Positions 45,178 to 54,399 of a stretch of 64,000 bases of DNA are shown piece by piece. A program made the translations under genes and the position numbers. Source of the DNA: Rhodospirillales bacterium (GTDB lineage: Bacteria; Pseudomonadota; Alphaproteobacteria; Rhodospirillales; Casp-alpha2); NCBI GenBank assembly GCA_017644185.1, contig JAEPMA010000013.1, positions 37,548 through 101,547 of the forward strand, written 5' to 3'. The first letter of the stretch is position 1. Every line of letters starts with the position of its first letter. The notes under the pieces were generated by a model. That model saw only the letters and a program-made list of their open reading frames with translations, was not told the DNA's origin and made no database searches.

Positions 45178-46048
45178 GGTCCTGACGCCGGATATCCGCG
45201 TCCCGTTGGAAGCGGCTGTGTTGCTGTCCGTTGGACTGCACATAGCCGCTTTGACGGGATGGTTGGCGTTTGCGGGGCTGCCGGGCCCGGCGCCGCATCT
45301 TGGAGAAGATGAGACCGCGATCCTGGTGACGCTCGTGGATGAGCCGCCACCGGCGGAACCCCAGGCCACGCCGCAACCTTATTTGCCGATCGATGTCATC
45401 AGCCCGGTGTCGGCGCCGCCCGAACATTCGGTGCCGACACCCCCCGATCAGCCGGTCGACGACGTTTCGTCCGAACCGGTATCGCTCGAACCCGCTGCGA
45501 TCATCGCCGAGCCGGATGTCGAGGAATTACCTGTTTCCCGCCTGGACGGTGTTGCGATGCCCAGAAAGCCCTCGCCGCCAATATCGTCGAAGACGGTGAG
45601 AAGGGTCGAAACCGCCCGCCCTGGTGCAGCCGTTTCGGTTGCCGCCGCATCACCCGGCGACCAGCCCGTGCGGCCGCGACACTTGCCATCCGGGGGCGAG
45701 CCGTCCGCGGCCGGGCGCGCAGCTGTTTCGACCGGCGCCGGGGAGCGCGCGACACCCGTGACGTTCCCGTCTTATCTGAACAATCCGGCACCGCCCTATC
45801 CGCAATCCGAATTGCGTCGTCGTCGCGAAGGCCTCGTCTTGTTGGAGGTGCACGTCACGTCCGACGGACGCGCGGACAGGGTCTCGATCTCCCAGTCGTC
45901 CGGTATCAAAGCGTTTGACCGGGCGGCATTGAGAACAGTGAACCGATGGCGCTTCGTCCCCGCAAGGCGCAACGGCCGCGCTATCGCCGCGGATGTCCGC
46001 GTGCCGATCCGGTTTTCATTGCGGGTATCGGAGGTTGTCCGGGACTAG
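45164..46048 (+). CDS. tonB: TonB energy-transducing protein
   Basis: A 294-residue TonB. An N-terminal anchor carries the conserved Ser/His face (VLLSVGLHIAALTGWLAF, about 19-36), a long Pro-rich, acidic linker spans the periplasm (about 55-205), and the C-terminal domain (about 210-290) has NPAPPYPQSELRRRREGLVL and the strand pair of the family. It would pass energy to the receptor encoded just upstream. No exbB or exbD lies in the window, so it must use ones encoded elsewhere. Its start lies within the receptor gene, implying coupled translation. Confidence 0.9.
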   Translation: MRRSEVLTPDIRVPLEAAVLLSVGLHIAALTGWLAFAGLPGPAPHLGEDETAILVTLVDEPPPAEPQATPQPYLPIDVISPVSAPPEHSVPTPPDQPVDDVSSEPVSLEPAAIIAEPDVEELPVSRLDGVAMPRKPSPPISSKTVRRVETARPGAAVSVAAASPGDQPVRPRHLPSGGEPSAAGRAAVSTGAGERATPVTFPSYLNNPAPPYPQSELRRRREGLVLLEVHVTSDGRADRVSISQSSGIKAFDRAALRTVNRWRFVPARRNGRAIAADVRVPIRFSLRVSEVVRD

Positions 46049-46074
46049 ACCCGCACGCTGGTGGCCGCCAAGCC

Positions 46075-46110
46075 ACAAAAAAGGCCCCGGCGGATGCCGG
46101 AGCCTTTTGA
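46075..46110 (-). terminator. Rho-independent terminator of hbd (also after tonB)
   Basis: On the minus strand AAAAGGCTCCGGCATCCGCC then GGGGCCTTTTTT, a strong hairpin with T-run about 35 bases after the hbd stop. On the plus strand it also ends in TTTT and could stop tonB transcription. A near-identical copy stands at 42.3 kb. Confidence 0.85.
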
Positions 46111-46143
46111 ATGGCGTATGCCGAGCCCTAAGAGGGCCGATAC

Positions 46144-47025
46144 TTATCTCGTGGGCACCGGCGTGTCCGTCGAATAGTCGTAGAACCCGCGGCCGGTTTT
46201 GCGGCCGAGCCAGCCGGCTTCGACGTATTTCACGAGAAGCGGGCAGGGGCGGTATTTGGTGTCGGCGAGACCGTCGTGCAGCACGTGCATGACCGCCAGG
46301 CAGGTGTCCAGACCGATGAAGTCGGCCAGTTCGAGCGGCCCCATCGGGTGGTGCGTACCAAGTTTCATCGACGTGTCGATGGCTTCAACCGAACCGACGC
46401 CCTCATAAAGGGTGTAGACCGCTTCGTTGATCATCGGCAGCAGGATACGGTTGACGATGAACGCCGGGAAATCTTCGGCGTTGACCGACTTCTTGCCCAG
46501 CTTGGCGGCCAGTTCGCGGATCGCGGAATAGGTGTCCTCGTCCGTGGCGATGCCGCGGATCAGTTCGACCAGTTCCATGCGCGGCACCGGGTTCATGAAG
46601 TGCATGCCCAGGAACTTGCCCGGACGGTCGGTCTGCGCACCGAGGCGCGTGATCGAGATCGAGGACGTGTTGGACGCGATCAGCGCGTCTTCACGCAGCA
46701 CCGGACAGAGCTGTTTGAGGATCGCTTTCTTGACGTCCTCGTCCTCGCTCGCCGCTTCGACGACGAAGTCGCAGTCACCGAAACCGGCATAGTCGGTGCC
46801 GGTGGTGATGTGTTTCATGGCCGCTTCCAGATCGGCTTCGCTCAGTTCGCCACGGCTGACCTGACGGGTCATGCCTTTCTGGATTTTCTCCATGCCGGCG
46901 GCGATGGCGTCGTCGGAAATGTCGAGCATATGCACGTCAAAGCCGGCCTGCGCGCAGACGTGTGCGATCCCGCTGCCCATTTGCCCGGCGCCGATCACGC
47001 CGATCTTTTTTATGTTTATTGACAT
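46144..47025 (-). CDS. hbd: 3-hydroxybutyryl-CoA dehydrogenase
   Basis: A 293-residue NAD(P)-dependent 3-hydroxyacyl-CoA dehydrogenase without a fused hydratase. The Rossmann motif is IGVIGAGQMGSGIAHVCA, the catalytic region includes SNTSSISITRLG and GMHFMNPVPRMELVELI, and the C-terminal domain has NAEDFPAFIVNRILLPMINEA and GPLELADFIGLDTCLAVM. It interconverts acetoacetyl-CoA and 3-hydroxybutyryl-CoA, feeding crotonyl-CoA into the ethylmalonyl-CoA pathway encoded at 58-64 kb. The ATG follows a GAGGAG site. It is last in etfB-etfA-hbd. Confidence 0.95.
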   Translation of the reverse strand: MSINIKKIGVIGAGQMGSGIAHVCAQAGFDVHMLDISDDAIAAGMEKIQKGMTRQVSRGELSEADLEAAMKHITTGTDYAGFGDCDFVVEAASEDEDVKKAILKQLCPVLREDALIASNTSSISITRLGAQTDRPGKFLGMHFMNPVPRMELVELIRGIATDEDTYSAIRELAAKLGKKSVNAEDFPAFIVNRILLPMINEAVYTLYEGVGSVEAIDTSMKLGTHHPMGPLELADFIGLDTCLAVMHVLHDGLADTKYRPCPLLVKYVEAGWLGRKTGRGFYDYSTDTPVPTR

Positions 47026-47094
47026 GGTCTTCTCCTCGCTATCGAAAGCAGCGGTTACGTGTTTGTCCATGAAGATTAGCAGTCCCTAAGTTTC

Positions 47095-48030
47095 TTATTT
47101 GTCGAGTTCCTTGGACAGTTCGGGCACCGCGTCGAACAGGTCGGCAACCAGGCCGTAGTCGGCAACCTGGAAAATCGGCGCCTCCTCGTCCTTGTTGATG
47201 GCGACGATGACCTTGCTGTCCTTCATGCCGGCGAGGTGCTGGATCGCACCGGAAATACCGACGGCGATATACAGGTCGGGGGCGACCACTTTGCCGGTCT
47301 GGCCGACCTGGTAGTCATTGGGTACGAAGCCCGCGTCGACGGCGGCGCGCGACGCACCGACCGCGGCGCCCAGCTTGTCGGCGACGTCTTCGAGCATCGA
47401 GAAATTGTCGCCCGACTGCATACCACGTCCGCCGGAAATGACGATCCCCGCGCTGGTCAGTTCCGGGCGCTCGGATTTGGTCAGGTTCTGGCTGACGAAC
47501 TCGGAAAGATCGCTGGCGGCGGCCGCGTCGATGCTTTCGACCGATGCCGAACCGCCTTCCGAGGCGGCGGCGTCGAAAGCGGTGGCGCGGACCGTGATCA
47601 CTTTTTTCGCGTCCGACGACTGCACGGTCGCCATGGCGTTACCGGCATAGATCGGGCGCACGAAGGTGTCTTCGCTCTCGATGGCGACGATTTCCGAAAT
47701 CTGCTGCACGTCGAGCTTGGCGGCGACGCGGGGGGTAATGTTTTTACCTGACGTCGACGCCGGGGCGACGATGTAGTCGTAACCGTCGGCGATGCCGACG
47801 ATCAGATCGGTGACGCTTTCGGCGAGCGAATAGGCGTAGTGATCGCCCTCGGCTTGTAAAACTTTCGCAACGCCTTCGGCTTTCGCCATTTCCTGGGCGG
47901 CGTCGGCGCAATCCTTGCCCGCGACGAGGGCGGTCACGTCGCCCAGTTTGCTTGCCGCGGCGAGCGCGTTGAGGGTGCCCGGGCGCAGCGCCGAGTTATC
48001 GTGATCGGCAATCAGAAGTACGTTGGCCAT
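47095..48030 (-). CDS. etfA: Electron transfer flavoprotein, alpha subunit
   Basis: A 311-residue EtfA. The C-terminal FAD-binding domain has the family signature: [61 protein letters not shown] and [24 protein letters not shown]. With EtfB it takes electrons from acyl-CoA dehydrogenases, which would include the methylsuccinyl-CoA dehydrogenase encoded at 58.6 kb, and passes them to ETF-quinone oxidoreductase. It starts two bases past the etfB stop. Confidence 0.97.
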   Translation of the reverse strand: MANVLLIADHDNSALRPGTLNALAAASKLGDVTALVAGKDCADAAQEMAKAEGVAKVLQAEGDHYAYSLAESVTDLIVGIADGYDYIVAPASTSGKNITPRVAAKLDVQQISEIVAIESEDTFVRPIYAGNAMATVQSSDAKKVITVRATAFDAAASEGGSASVESIDAAAASDLSEFVSQNLTKSERPELTSAGIVISGGRGMQSGDNFSMLEDVADKLGAAVGASRAAVDAGFVPNDYQVGQTGKVVAPDLYIAVGISGAIQHLAGMKDSKVIVAINKDEEAPIFQVADYGLVADLFDAVPELSKELDK

Positions 48031-48031
48031 G

Positions 48032-48781
48032 TCAGATCACCTTCGCTTCGTTTTTCAGTTTGTCGACGAGTTCGGCGATGTCGGCGACTTTCACGCCGCC
48101 TTCGCGCTTGGCGGGCTCTTCCACCTTGAGCGTGGTCAGGCGCGGCGCCGCGTCGACGCCCAGATCGGCGGTCGACATGGTGTCGATCGGTTTCTTCTTG
48201 GCTTTCATGATGTTGGGGAGCGACGCGTAGCGCGGCTCGTTGAGCCTGAGGTCGGTGCTCATGACCATGGGAAGTTTGACCTTGATCGTCTCGAGACCGC
48301 CGTCGATTTCGCGGGTGACTTCCGCCGAACCGTCGCCGAGTTCCAGCTTCGACGCGAAGGTCGCCTGCGGCCAGTCGAGAAGGGCCGCCAGCATCTGGCC
48401 GGTCTGGTTGGAATCGTCGTCGATGGCCTGCTTGCCGACGATGACCAGATCGGGGCTTTCCTTGTCGACAATCGCCTTCAGAATCTTGGCGACCGCGAGG
48501 GGCTGCACTTCATCGTCGGATTCGACCAGGATGCCGCGGTCGGCGCCCATCGCGAGCGCGGTGCGGATCGTCTCCTGGGACTGCGCCGGGCCGATGGAAA
48601 CGGCGATCAATTCCTCGATCTTGCCGGCTTCCTTCAGGCGGACGCCTTCCTCGACGGCGATTTCGTCGAACGGGTTCATCGACATCTTGACGTTTTGAAG
48701 TTCAACGCCCGAGTTGTCGGGTTTCACGCGGATTTTGACGTTGTAGTCAACCACCCGCTTGACAGCAACGAGTGCCTTCAT
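48032..48781 (-). CDS. etfB: Electron transfer flavoprotein, beta subunit
   Basis: A 249-residue EtfB. Landmarks are [71 protein letters not shown] and [28 protein letters not shown]; the Val-Gly-Lys-Gln-Ala-Ile-Asp-Asp region contacts the AMP. It heads the etfB-etfA-hbd operon. The ATG with GAGGAG upstream was chosen; a slightly longer frame lacks support. About 350 bases upstream (48782-49132) hold only a family B repeat and presumably the promoter. Confidence 0.97.
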   Translation of the reverse strand: MKALVAVKRVVDYNVKIRVKPDNSGVELQNVKMSMNPFDEIAVEEGVRLKEAGKIEELIAVSIGPAQSQETIRTALAMGADRGILVESDDEVQPLAVAKILKAIVDKESPDLVIVGKQAIDDDSNQTGQMLAALLDWPQATFASKLELGDGSAEVTREIDGGLETIKVKLPMVMSTDLRLNEPRYASLPNIMKAKKKPIDTMSTADLGVDAAPRLTTLKVEEPAKREGGVKVADIAELVDKLKNEAKVI

Positions 48782-49020
48782 CGGTTCTCCTCTTGCCGCA
48801 ATCGCGACGTCTTGGTGCTCCACCCAGCGAAATGCCCGGATTGGCTTGTTGTGGAGTGTTTTGAGTGCAGTTGCACGGGTCTTTTCGCAGGCGCAACATT
48901 AGGCCTTGCCAAATAGGGGGTCAAGCCACGTTTACGACAAAAATGTGAAGGAAAACGACCGGATTTCCGCCGGTTTCGGGGGTGTTTCGGGGAATACTTA
49001 GGGGGTCCGGCAATCAATCA

Positions 49021-49114
49021 CGTCGTCCTGAACTTGATTCAGGACCCATGCGTTTCACTGAGTGAAATCCGGTGTCTGCCGCTCATGGACCCCGAATCAA
49101 GTTCGGGGCGACGG
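49021..49114. repeat. Family B palindromic repeat
   Basis: CGTCGTCCTGAACTTGATTC then AGGACCCATG at the left and CATGGACCCCGAATCAAGTT then CGGGGCGACGG at the right. Same architecture as the copy at 28.4 kb. It lies between the adenosyltransferase stop and the etfB promoter region. Confidence 0.75.
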
Positions 49115-49132
49115 GAAATGAGGGCGCGAGTG

Positions 49133-49696
49133 CTAGCGGCTGCCGCCCGGCACCCAGAGCACGTCTTTCTTGCCGTTATCGTTGAGATGACGGGCGAGGA
49201 CGAACAGGTGATCGCTGAGCCGGTTGACGTACTTGATGGCGGCGGGATTGACGTCTTCGTGTTCGGAGAGCTCGGTCAGCAGCCGCTCACAACGTCTGGC
49301 GACCGTGCGCGCCAGGTGCAGGTAGCTGGACGCGGCTGTGCCACCTGGGAGGATGAAGGATTTCAGCGGTTCCAGATCCGCGTTCATGGCGTCGATTTCG
49401 CGCTCCAGCCTTTCGACCTGCTCGTCGACAATCCGAAGCGCGCCATCTGAGCGGTTGCCCCCTTCGGGGGTGCAAAGATCGGCCCCCAGATCGAACAGAT
49501 CGTTCTGAATCCTGGCCAGCATGGCGTCGGCGTCACCTTCGGTGTGTAATCTCGCGAGCCCGATGACGGCGTTGGTTTCGTCCGACGTCCCGTAAGCCGC
49601 GACGCGGACGTCGTGCTTCTTGACCCGGTCGCCGGAGCCCAGCGAAGTTTCCCCCTTATCGCCGCCGCGGGTATAGATTTTCGTGAGCGTGACCAT
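49133..49696 (-). CDS. Cob(I)alamin adenosyltransferase, PduO type
   Basis: A 187-residue PduO-type ATP:corrinoid adenosyltransferase, which makes adenosylcobalamin. Diagnostic are IYTRGGDKGETSLGSGDRVKK at the N-terminus (ATP binding), GTSDETNAVIG, ILPGGTAASSYLHLARTVARR and NRLSDHLFVLARHLN. Its product is the cofactor of ethylmalonyl-CoA mutase encoded at 61.9 kb. GGGGGG lies upstream of the ATG. It follows the HIG1-like gene by about 30 bases and may share its transcript. Confidence 0.95.
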   Translation of the reverse strand: MVTLTKIYTRGGDKGETSLGSGDRVKKHDVRVAAYGTSDETNAVIGLARLHTEGDADAMLARIQNDLFDLGADLCTPEGGNRSDGALRIVDEQVERLEREIDAMNADLEPLKSFILPGGTAASSYLHLARTVARRCERLLTELSEHEDVNPAAIKYVNRLSDHLFVLARHLNDNGKKDVLWVPGGSR

Positions 49697-49726
49697 GCAT
49701 CCCCCCTTACGTCGGCAATTATCGGG

Positions 49727-49924
49727 TTATTTCGCCGCCAGGAACATGATCAGCGCAAACAGGATCAGAGCCAGGCCCTGGCCGATGACCCGTGCGCGCA
49801 TCAGGTTGTTGGCGTGCTTCTTGTAGAACGGCCCGTTGCGCGCGAACCCGATCAGCCCGACAACCAGGATGATCAGGGTCGCGAACATCGCGAAGCCCAT
49901 CAGAAACGGTAAGAACGCGTCCAT
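49727..49924 (-). CDS. Twin-transmembrane HIG1-like protein
   Basis: A 65-residue membrane protein with two helices (about 6-26 and 44-63) joined by the basic loop ARNGPFYKKHANNLMRARVIGQG. This matches the HIG1-domain twin-transmembrane proteins of alphaproteobacteria; the mitochondrial relatives associate with cytochrome oxidase supercomplexes. AAGGG lies shortly before the ATG. It stands upstream of the adenosyltransferase gene, an arrangement seen in other alphaproteobacteria to my recollection. Confidence 0.85.
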   Translation of the reverse strand: MDAFLPFLMGFAMFATLIILVVGLIGFARNGPFYKKHANNLMRARVIGQGLALILFALIMFLAAK

Positions 49925-50060
49925 AACCCTTATATAAGCCCCGGATCGCCATTCCGCGAGGGTTAATCCTTGGGGTGCCGTGAAACGATCAATTACACGT
50001 CATCCGCCGGCAACGATTTTCAGCTACCGCTCCGATCGTTGGAATTGGTGGCGGAATAAA

Positions 50061-50174
50061 ACGTCTTCCCGGCCCTGAGCTAGGCCCCATGGCAGTCGGG
50101 AGAGATCCGGTGTGATCGAAAATAGGTCCCGGATACCTCACCCGACGGATGTCGGGCTCGGTTCCGGGATGACG
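50061..50174. repeat. Palindromic repeat, family C-like
   Basis: ACGTCTTCCCGGCCCTGAGC and GGCCCCATGG at the left, AGGTCCCGGATACC and GGTTCCGGGATGACG at the right; an inner palindrome CACCCGACGGATGTCGGGCTC is inserted. It ends nine bases past the leuA stop on the minus strand, within the 258-base gap 49925-50182, which shows no gene. Confidence 0.6.
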
Positions 50175-50182
50175 AGGTTTTC

Positions 50183-51880
50183 TTAAGCCGAGATCGCCCG
50201 GTTGATGGCGCTGACGACGGCGCTTAACGACGCCTTGGTGATGTTCTTGTGCCGCCCGACGCCGAACACGGGGGCGTCGTCACCCTTCTGAACTTCCACA
50301 TACGCCACCGCGTCGGCGCTGGACCCCACACCGACCGCGTGTTCGTGGTAGCTGACGACCTTCACGTCTTCCAGCATGTGGGCGTTGATCGACGTCAAGA
50401 ACGCGTCGATCGGGCCGTTCCCCTTACCCTTCAAGACGACCTCTTTGCCATTGTCGGTGATGTTGGCGGTGAGTTCGCGAACCTCGCTGGCATGGGTGTC
50501 GGGCACCGAGCGGTGATCGACGAACTTGAAGCGGCCTTCGGGCTGGGCGATGTATTCCTTATCGAAGATCGACCAGATTTCGGTGCCGGTCAGCTCTTTA
50601 CCCGACGTGTCGGCCTGCACCTGGACGACGCCCGAGAATTCGATCTGCAGCCGTCGCGGCATTTCGAAACCGTAATCGGTCTCCATCACATAAGCGACGC
50701 CGCCCTTGCCCGACTGCGAGTTGATGCGGATCACCGCTTCGTAACTTCTGCCGACGTCTTTCGGGTCGATCGGCAGATAGGGGACATCCCAGGTTTCCGA
50801 ATTCGCCGACTTCAACGCCGCCAGACCCTTCTTGATCGCGTCCTGGTGCGAGCCGGAAAACGCGGTGAACACCAGATCGCCCACATACGGATGGCGCGGG
50901 TGGACCGGCAACTGGTTGCAGTATTCCGCGACCCGCATGACGGCATTGATGTCGGAGAAATCCAGATCGGGGGCGACGCCCTGGGTGAACATGTTCAGCG
51001 CCAAAGTCACGACGTCGACGTTACCCGTCCGCTCGCCGTTGCCGAACAACGTCCCCTCGATCCGGTCGGCGCCCGCCAGAACGCCCAACTCGGCCGCCGC
51101 GACGCCGGTGCCCCGGTCGTTGTGGGGGTGCAGGCTCAAGACGATGCTGTCACGGCGTTTCAGATTTCGGTGCATCCACTCGATCTGGTCGGCATAGATG
51201 TTGGGGGTCGCCATTTCGACGGTGGCGGGCAGGTTGATGATCGCCTTTTTATCAGGGGTCGGTTCCCACACATCCATGACCGCGTCACAGATGTCGCGGG
51301 CGAATTCCAGTTCCGTACCCGTGAAGCTTTCGGGGGAATACTGATAGACGATCTCGCCATCCGTTACCTGCTCGCCCAGTTCACGAACCAGTTTTGCCCC
51401 ATCGACGGCGATCTGGGTGATCCCGTCCATATCCATGTTGAATACCACCCGGCGCTGCGCGGTCGAGGTCGAGTTATACAAATGCACGATGGCGCGCTTG
51501 GCGCCCTTGATGGCGTCGTACGTTCTCCGGATCAGGTGCTCGCGCGACTGGGTCAGGACCTGGATCGTGACGTCGTCGGGGATCATGTCCTCTTCGATCA
51601 GCTGGCGGCAGAAATCGAAATCGGTCTGGGACGCGGCGGGGAAGCCGACCTCGATCTCCTTGAAGCCGACCTCGACCAATTTGTCGAACATGCGGCGTTT
51701 GCGTTCGGGCCCCATGGGTTCGATCAACGCCTGGTTGCCGTCGCGCAGATCGACCGAACACCAGACGGGCGCTTCGGTGATCGTCTTCGACGGCCATTGC
51801 CGGTCGGGCAGATCGACGGGCTGGAAGGGCACGTATTTCCGGCCCGGGGTCATCGTCGGTTTTGCAGTTGGTTTGGTCAT
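50183..51880 (-). CDS. leuA: 2-isopropylmalate synthase
   Basis: A 565-residue LeuA of the long form. It condenses acetyl-CoA with 2-oxoisovalerate, the first committed step to leucine. The HMGL-type TIM barrel has [15 protein letters not shown] (about 42-56, metal-binding Asp), [32 protein letters not shown] and [17 protein letters not shown]; the C-terminal 130 residues are the leucine-binding regulatory domain ([31 protein letters not shown]). The ATG was set by GGAG upstream. A leader peptide with three Leu codons and a terminator precede it, so attenuation by leucine supply is likely. Confidence 0.96.
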   Translation of the reverse strand: MTKPTAKPTMTPGRKYVPFQPVDLPDRQWPSKTITEAPVWCSVDLRDGNQALIEPMGPERKRRMFDKLVEVGFKEIEVGFPAASQTDFDFCRQLIEEDMIPDDVTIQVLTQSREHLIRRTYDAIKGAKRAIVHLYNSTSTAQRRVVFNMDMDGITQIAVDGAKLVRELGEQVTDGEIVYQYSPESFTGTELEFARDICDAVMDVWEPTPDKKAIINLPATVEMATPNIYADQIEWMHRNLKRRDSIVLSLHPHNDRGTGVAAAELGVLAGADRIEGTLFGNGERTGNVDVVTLALNMFTQGVAPDLDFSDINAVMRVAEYCNQLPVHPRHPYVGDLVFTAFSGSHQDAIKKGLAALKSANSETWDVPYLPIDPKDVGRSYEAVIRINSQSGKGGVAYVMETDYGFEMPRRLQIEFSGVVQVQADTSGKELTGTEIWSIFDKEYIAQPEGRFKFVDHRSVPDTHASEVRELTANITDNGKEVVLKGKGNGPIDAFLTSINAHMLEDVKVVSYHEHAVGVGSSADAVAYVEVQKGDDAPVFGVGRHKNITKASLSAVVSAINRAISA

Positions 51881-51943
51881 TTTCTCGTCTCCTCGGCCCG
51901 GGTCTTCCGACATCCTGGGCCTTTAAAATCATATTCATCCGAA

Positions 51944-51982
51944 GGGAAAAACGGCTTCGGAACCGACCGCCGGGCAGCCGTT
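51944..51982 (-). terminator. Attenuator hairpin in the leuA leader
   Basis: On the minus strand AACGGCT / AGCCGTT form a stem followed by TTTTT; an inner stem (CGGTT / AAGCCG) is also possible. The segment CCGGCGGTC inside it can instead pair with GGCCGCCGG at the end of the leader-peptide frame, which would prevent termination. About 64 bases remain from here to the leuA start. Confidence 0.6.
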
Positions 51983-51985
51983 GAG

Positions 51986-52072
51986 TTACCGGCGGCCGCC
52001 AGTAAGTCGGGCAAGGGCAAGACCGATGCGGTCGCCGGACGGACGGGAGACGTAATGAGATATGGAGTTCAT
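51986..52072 (-). CDS. leuA leader peptide (putative attenuator)
   Basis: A 28-codon frame, too short for routine calling: MNSISHYVSRPSGDRIGLAL then ARLTGGRR. Leucine codons (all CTT) are at positions 18, 20 and 23. Codons 12-15 can pair with codons 25-28 (CCGGCGACCGC with GCGGCCGCCGG, one wobble), and codons 26-28 can pair with the terminator region downstream. A ribosome stalled at the Leu codons would cover codons 12-15 and free the antiterminator. The ribosome site is weak. The rest of the 470-base gap up to 52353 shows no gene. Confidence 0.5.
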   Translation of the reverse strand: MNSISHYVSRPSGDRIGLALARLTGGRR

Positions 52073-52353
52073 GATGTCGGCTCTAAAAAAGTGAAAAAAC
52101 GAAAACGCGCAGCGGTGACCCGGCGTCCCTTCAGGACCCCGGGGTAATAAGGCTTAGGCCTAGCGCGGTGTTTTTCATCAACATCATGAAGAAAAAGTAG
52201 GGGAGGTGGGGTGCGCGGTCAAGTCCTGCTACGAAATTGCTAAGTCCGCTCAAATGGAAGGGCTAGGTTTCGCAAAATGGCTCTTTCGGAATCCTGCGGA
52301 ATGGCTGATGAATGGAGCCATCGGAAACCGTGATTGCCAACGGGGAGATTGCC

Positions 52354-54393
52354 ATGCCCGCCGTTTTAGAGAAGCCCAGCGTCTGCCCGCTGGATTGCCC
52401 GGATACCTGCAGCCTGTCCGTGGGCGTCGAAGACGGCCGCATCGTCTCGGTCAAGGGATCGAACGCCAACCCGTATACGGCGGGGGCGATCTGCAGCAAG
52501 GTATCGACGTCCTATCCCGACTTCGTGCACGGCGACGGGCGCTTGACCGAACCGCTCAGGCGCGTGGGGCGCAAGGGGAGCGGTGAATTCGAGCCGGTGT
52601 CTTGGGAACAGGCCATCGACCTGATTCATGACGGCATCGCCACGGCGATCGAAAAACACGGCGCCCAGTCGGTACTTCCGTTCAATTACGCGGGCCCGCA
52701 CGGCGAGATTGCCGGGGGCTCAATGGACCGCCGGTTCTTCCACAAACTGGGCGCCTCGCTTTTGAACCGGGGGCCGCTTTGCGGCGGGGTCCGGGGCACG
52801 GCGTACACAAGTCTATACGGGAGCGCGCCCGGGATGGCGCCGGAACAGGCGCAGCATGCCGATCTGATCGTTGTCTGGGGCAACAACGTCACGGTCTCGA
52901 ACTTACACCTCGCGCGCGTCATCAAATCCGCCAGATCGAAAGGCGCGAAGCTGATCGTCATCGACCCGAAACGGACGAAAATCGCCGAACAGGCGGACCT
53001 TTATATCCAGATCCAGCCGGGCACGGATGTGGTCTTGGCCCAGGCTTTGGCAGCGGAACTTGAGAAGCGCGGTGCGCTCGATAACGATTTCATCGATCGG
53101 TGGGTCGCCGGTTTCGATCTGTATATGGGCGAAGCGCGCCAATACGATATCGACAAGATGACCGCGATCACCGGCGTCGATGAAGAGACATTCTCCACGT
53201 TCGCGGACTGGTACGAGAACGCGGATAAGGTCGCGGTCTCGGTCGGCAACGGGATCGAACGGGGCGCCAGCGGTGGCGCCGGTCTGCGCGCCGCGATGGC
53301 GTTGCAGGCTTTAACGGGCAATCACGGTTCTGAAGGGGCCGGGGTGTTCGCCAAGCCGGGCCTCGCGATCCCCAAAACCACGGCGAAACTGCAGCGGCCG
53401 GACCTCGTCCCCGCGCATACGCGGACCATCAACATCGTCGATGTGGGGAAGCTTATTCTCGATGAGAACCTGAACCCGCAGATCGCCGCGGTCTTCATCT
53501 ACAACCACAATCCCGTCGCGACACACCCCGACCAGAACCGGATGCGCCGCGCCCTTTCAAGGGATGATCTGTTCGTCTGTGGGGCGGACGTGGTGATGAC
53601 GGACAGTCTTCTTTACTGTGATGTGATCCTGCCCGCCGCATCGCACTTCGAATTCGACGATATCTACGGGGCGTACGGGACCAGCTATCTGCAGCGTGCC
53701 GAACCGGTGATCCCGTGCGTCGGACAGTCGAAACCCAATACCGAAATCTTCCGTCTGCTGGCCAAGCGCTTCGGCTTCGACGATCCGATCTTCATGGATG
53801 ACGACAAGAAACTGATGGACGATGCCATCGATCATACCGACCCGCGGCTGAAGGGAATCAAACCGTCCGAGATCCCGCTGAACAGGGCGTTCGACATGTC
53901 GATCGACGGCGACACACCGAAAGTGATGTGCAAGACGGTCTTTCCGCAGACGGAAAGCGGCAAGATCGAGTTGTTCTCGCAAAATTTGGAAGACAGGTGG
54001 GGCGCGGGCATCCCGAAATTCAAACCCGTCGAAAAATCGCATTCATTCACCGTGATCACCCCGTCGTCGTCCAAGCGCACCAACGCGACATTCGGGAACT
54101 GTGCCCCGTCCGACGGGATGGAAGTCGTCGAAATCCACCCCGACGACGCTGAAAGATTAGGGATCGAAGAGGGGGCCAGGGTGCGCCTCTTCAACGCGCT
54201 GGGGCAGGTCACGCTGATCGCGAAGATCAGCGATGCGGTCAAGCCGGGGGTGTTGTATTCGCCCAAGGGGACGTGGCTTAAATCGTCCGGCACCGGACAG
54301 ACGGTCAACGCGTTGATCCCGTCGGATATCCGCGCGGATATCGAGGACGGTGCGGTCTACAACGAGACCTTCGTCGAGATCGAAGCGGCGTAA
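52354..54393 (+). CDS. Molybdopterin-dependent oxidoreductase, DMSO reductase family
   Basis: A 679-residue molybdenum/tungsten-bisMGD enzyme. The N-terminal 4Fe-4S site is VCPLDCPDTCSL ... GAICSK (Cys11, Cys15, Cys19, Cys47). Later blocks are LLNRGPLCGGVRGTAYTSLYG, DLIVVWGNNVTVSNLH, IDPKRTKIAEQADL and the C-terminal molybdopterin-binding domain from about 560 (VVEIHPDDAERLGIEEGARV). There is no twin-arginine signal, so it is cytoplasmic. No electron-transfer subunit or chaperone gene is near and the substrate is unknown. The ATG with GGGGAG six bases upstream was chosen over one 42 bases earlier. Confidence 0.9.
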   Translation: MPAVLEKPSVCPLDCPDTCSLSVGVEDGRIVSVKGSNANPYTAGAICSKVSTSYPDFVHGDGRLTEPLRRVGRKGSGEFEPVSWEQAIDLIHDGIATAIEKHGAQSVLPFNYAGPHGEIAGGSMDRRFFHKLGASLLNRGPLCGGVRGTAYTSLYGSAPGMAPEQAQHADLIVVWGNNVTVSNLHLARVIKSARSKGAKLIVIDPKRTKIAEQADLYIQIQPGTDVVLAQALAAELEKRGALDNDFIDRWVAGFDLYMGEARQYDIDKMTAITGVDEETFSTFADWYENADKVAVSVGNGIERGASGGAGLRAAMALQALTGNHGSEGAGVFAKPGLAIPKTTAKLQRPDLVPAHTRTINIVDVGKLILDENLNPQIAAVFIYNHNPVATHPDQNRMRRALSRDDLFVCGADVVMTDSLLYCDVILPAASHFEFDDIYGAYGTSYLQRAEPVIPCVGQSKPNTEIFRLLAKRFGFDDPIFMDDDKKLMDDAIDHTDPRLKGIKPSEIPLNRAFDMSIDGDTPKVMCKTVFPQTESGKIELFSQNLEDRWGAGIPKFKPVEKSHSFTVITPSSSKRTNATFGNCAPSDGMEVVEIHPDDAERLGIEEGARVRLFNALGQVTLIAKISDAVKPGVLYSPKGTWLKSSGTGQTVNALIPSDIRADIEDGAVYNETFVEIEAA

Positions 54394-54399
54394 CCCGAT

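Noticed and set aside
50249..52147. Plus-strand open frame of 632 codons
   Set aside because: Antisense shadow of leuA and its leader; no recognisable domain.
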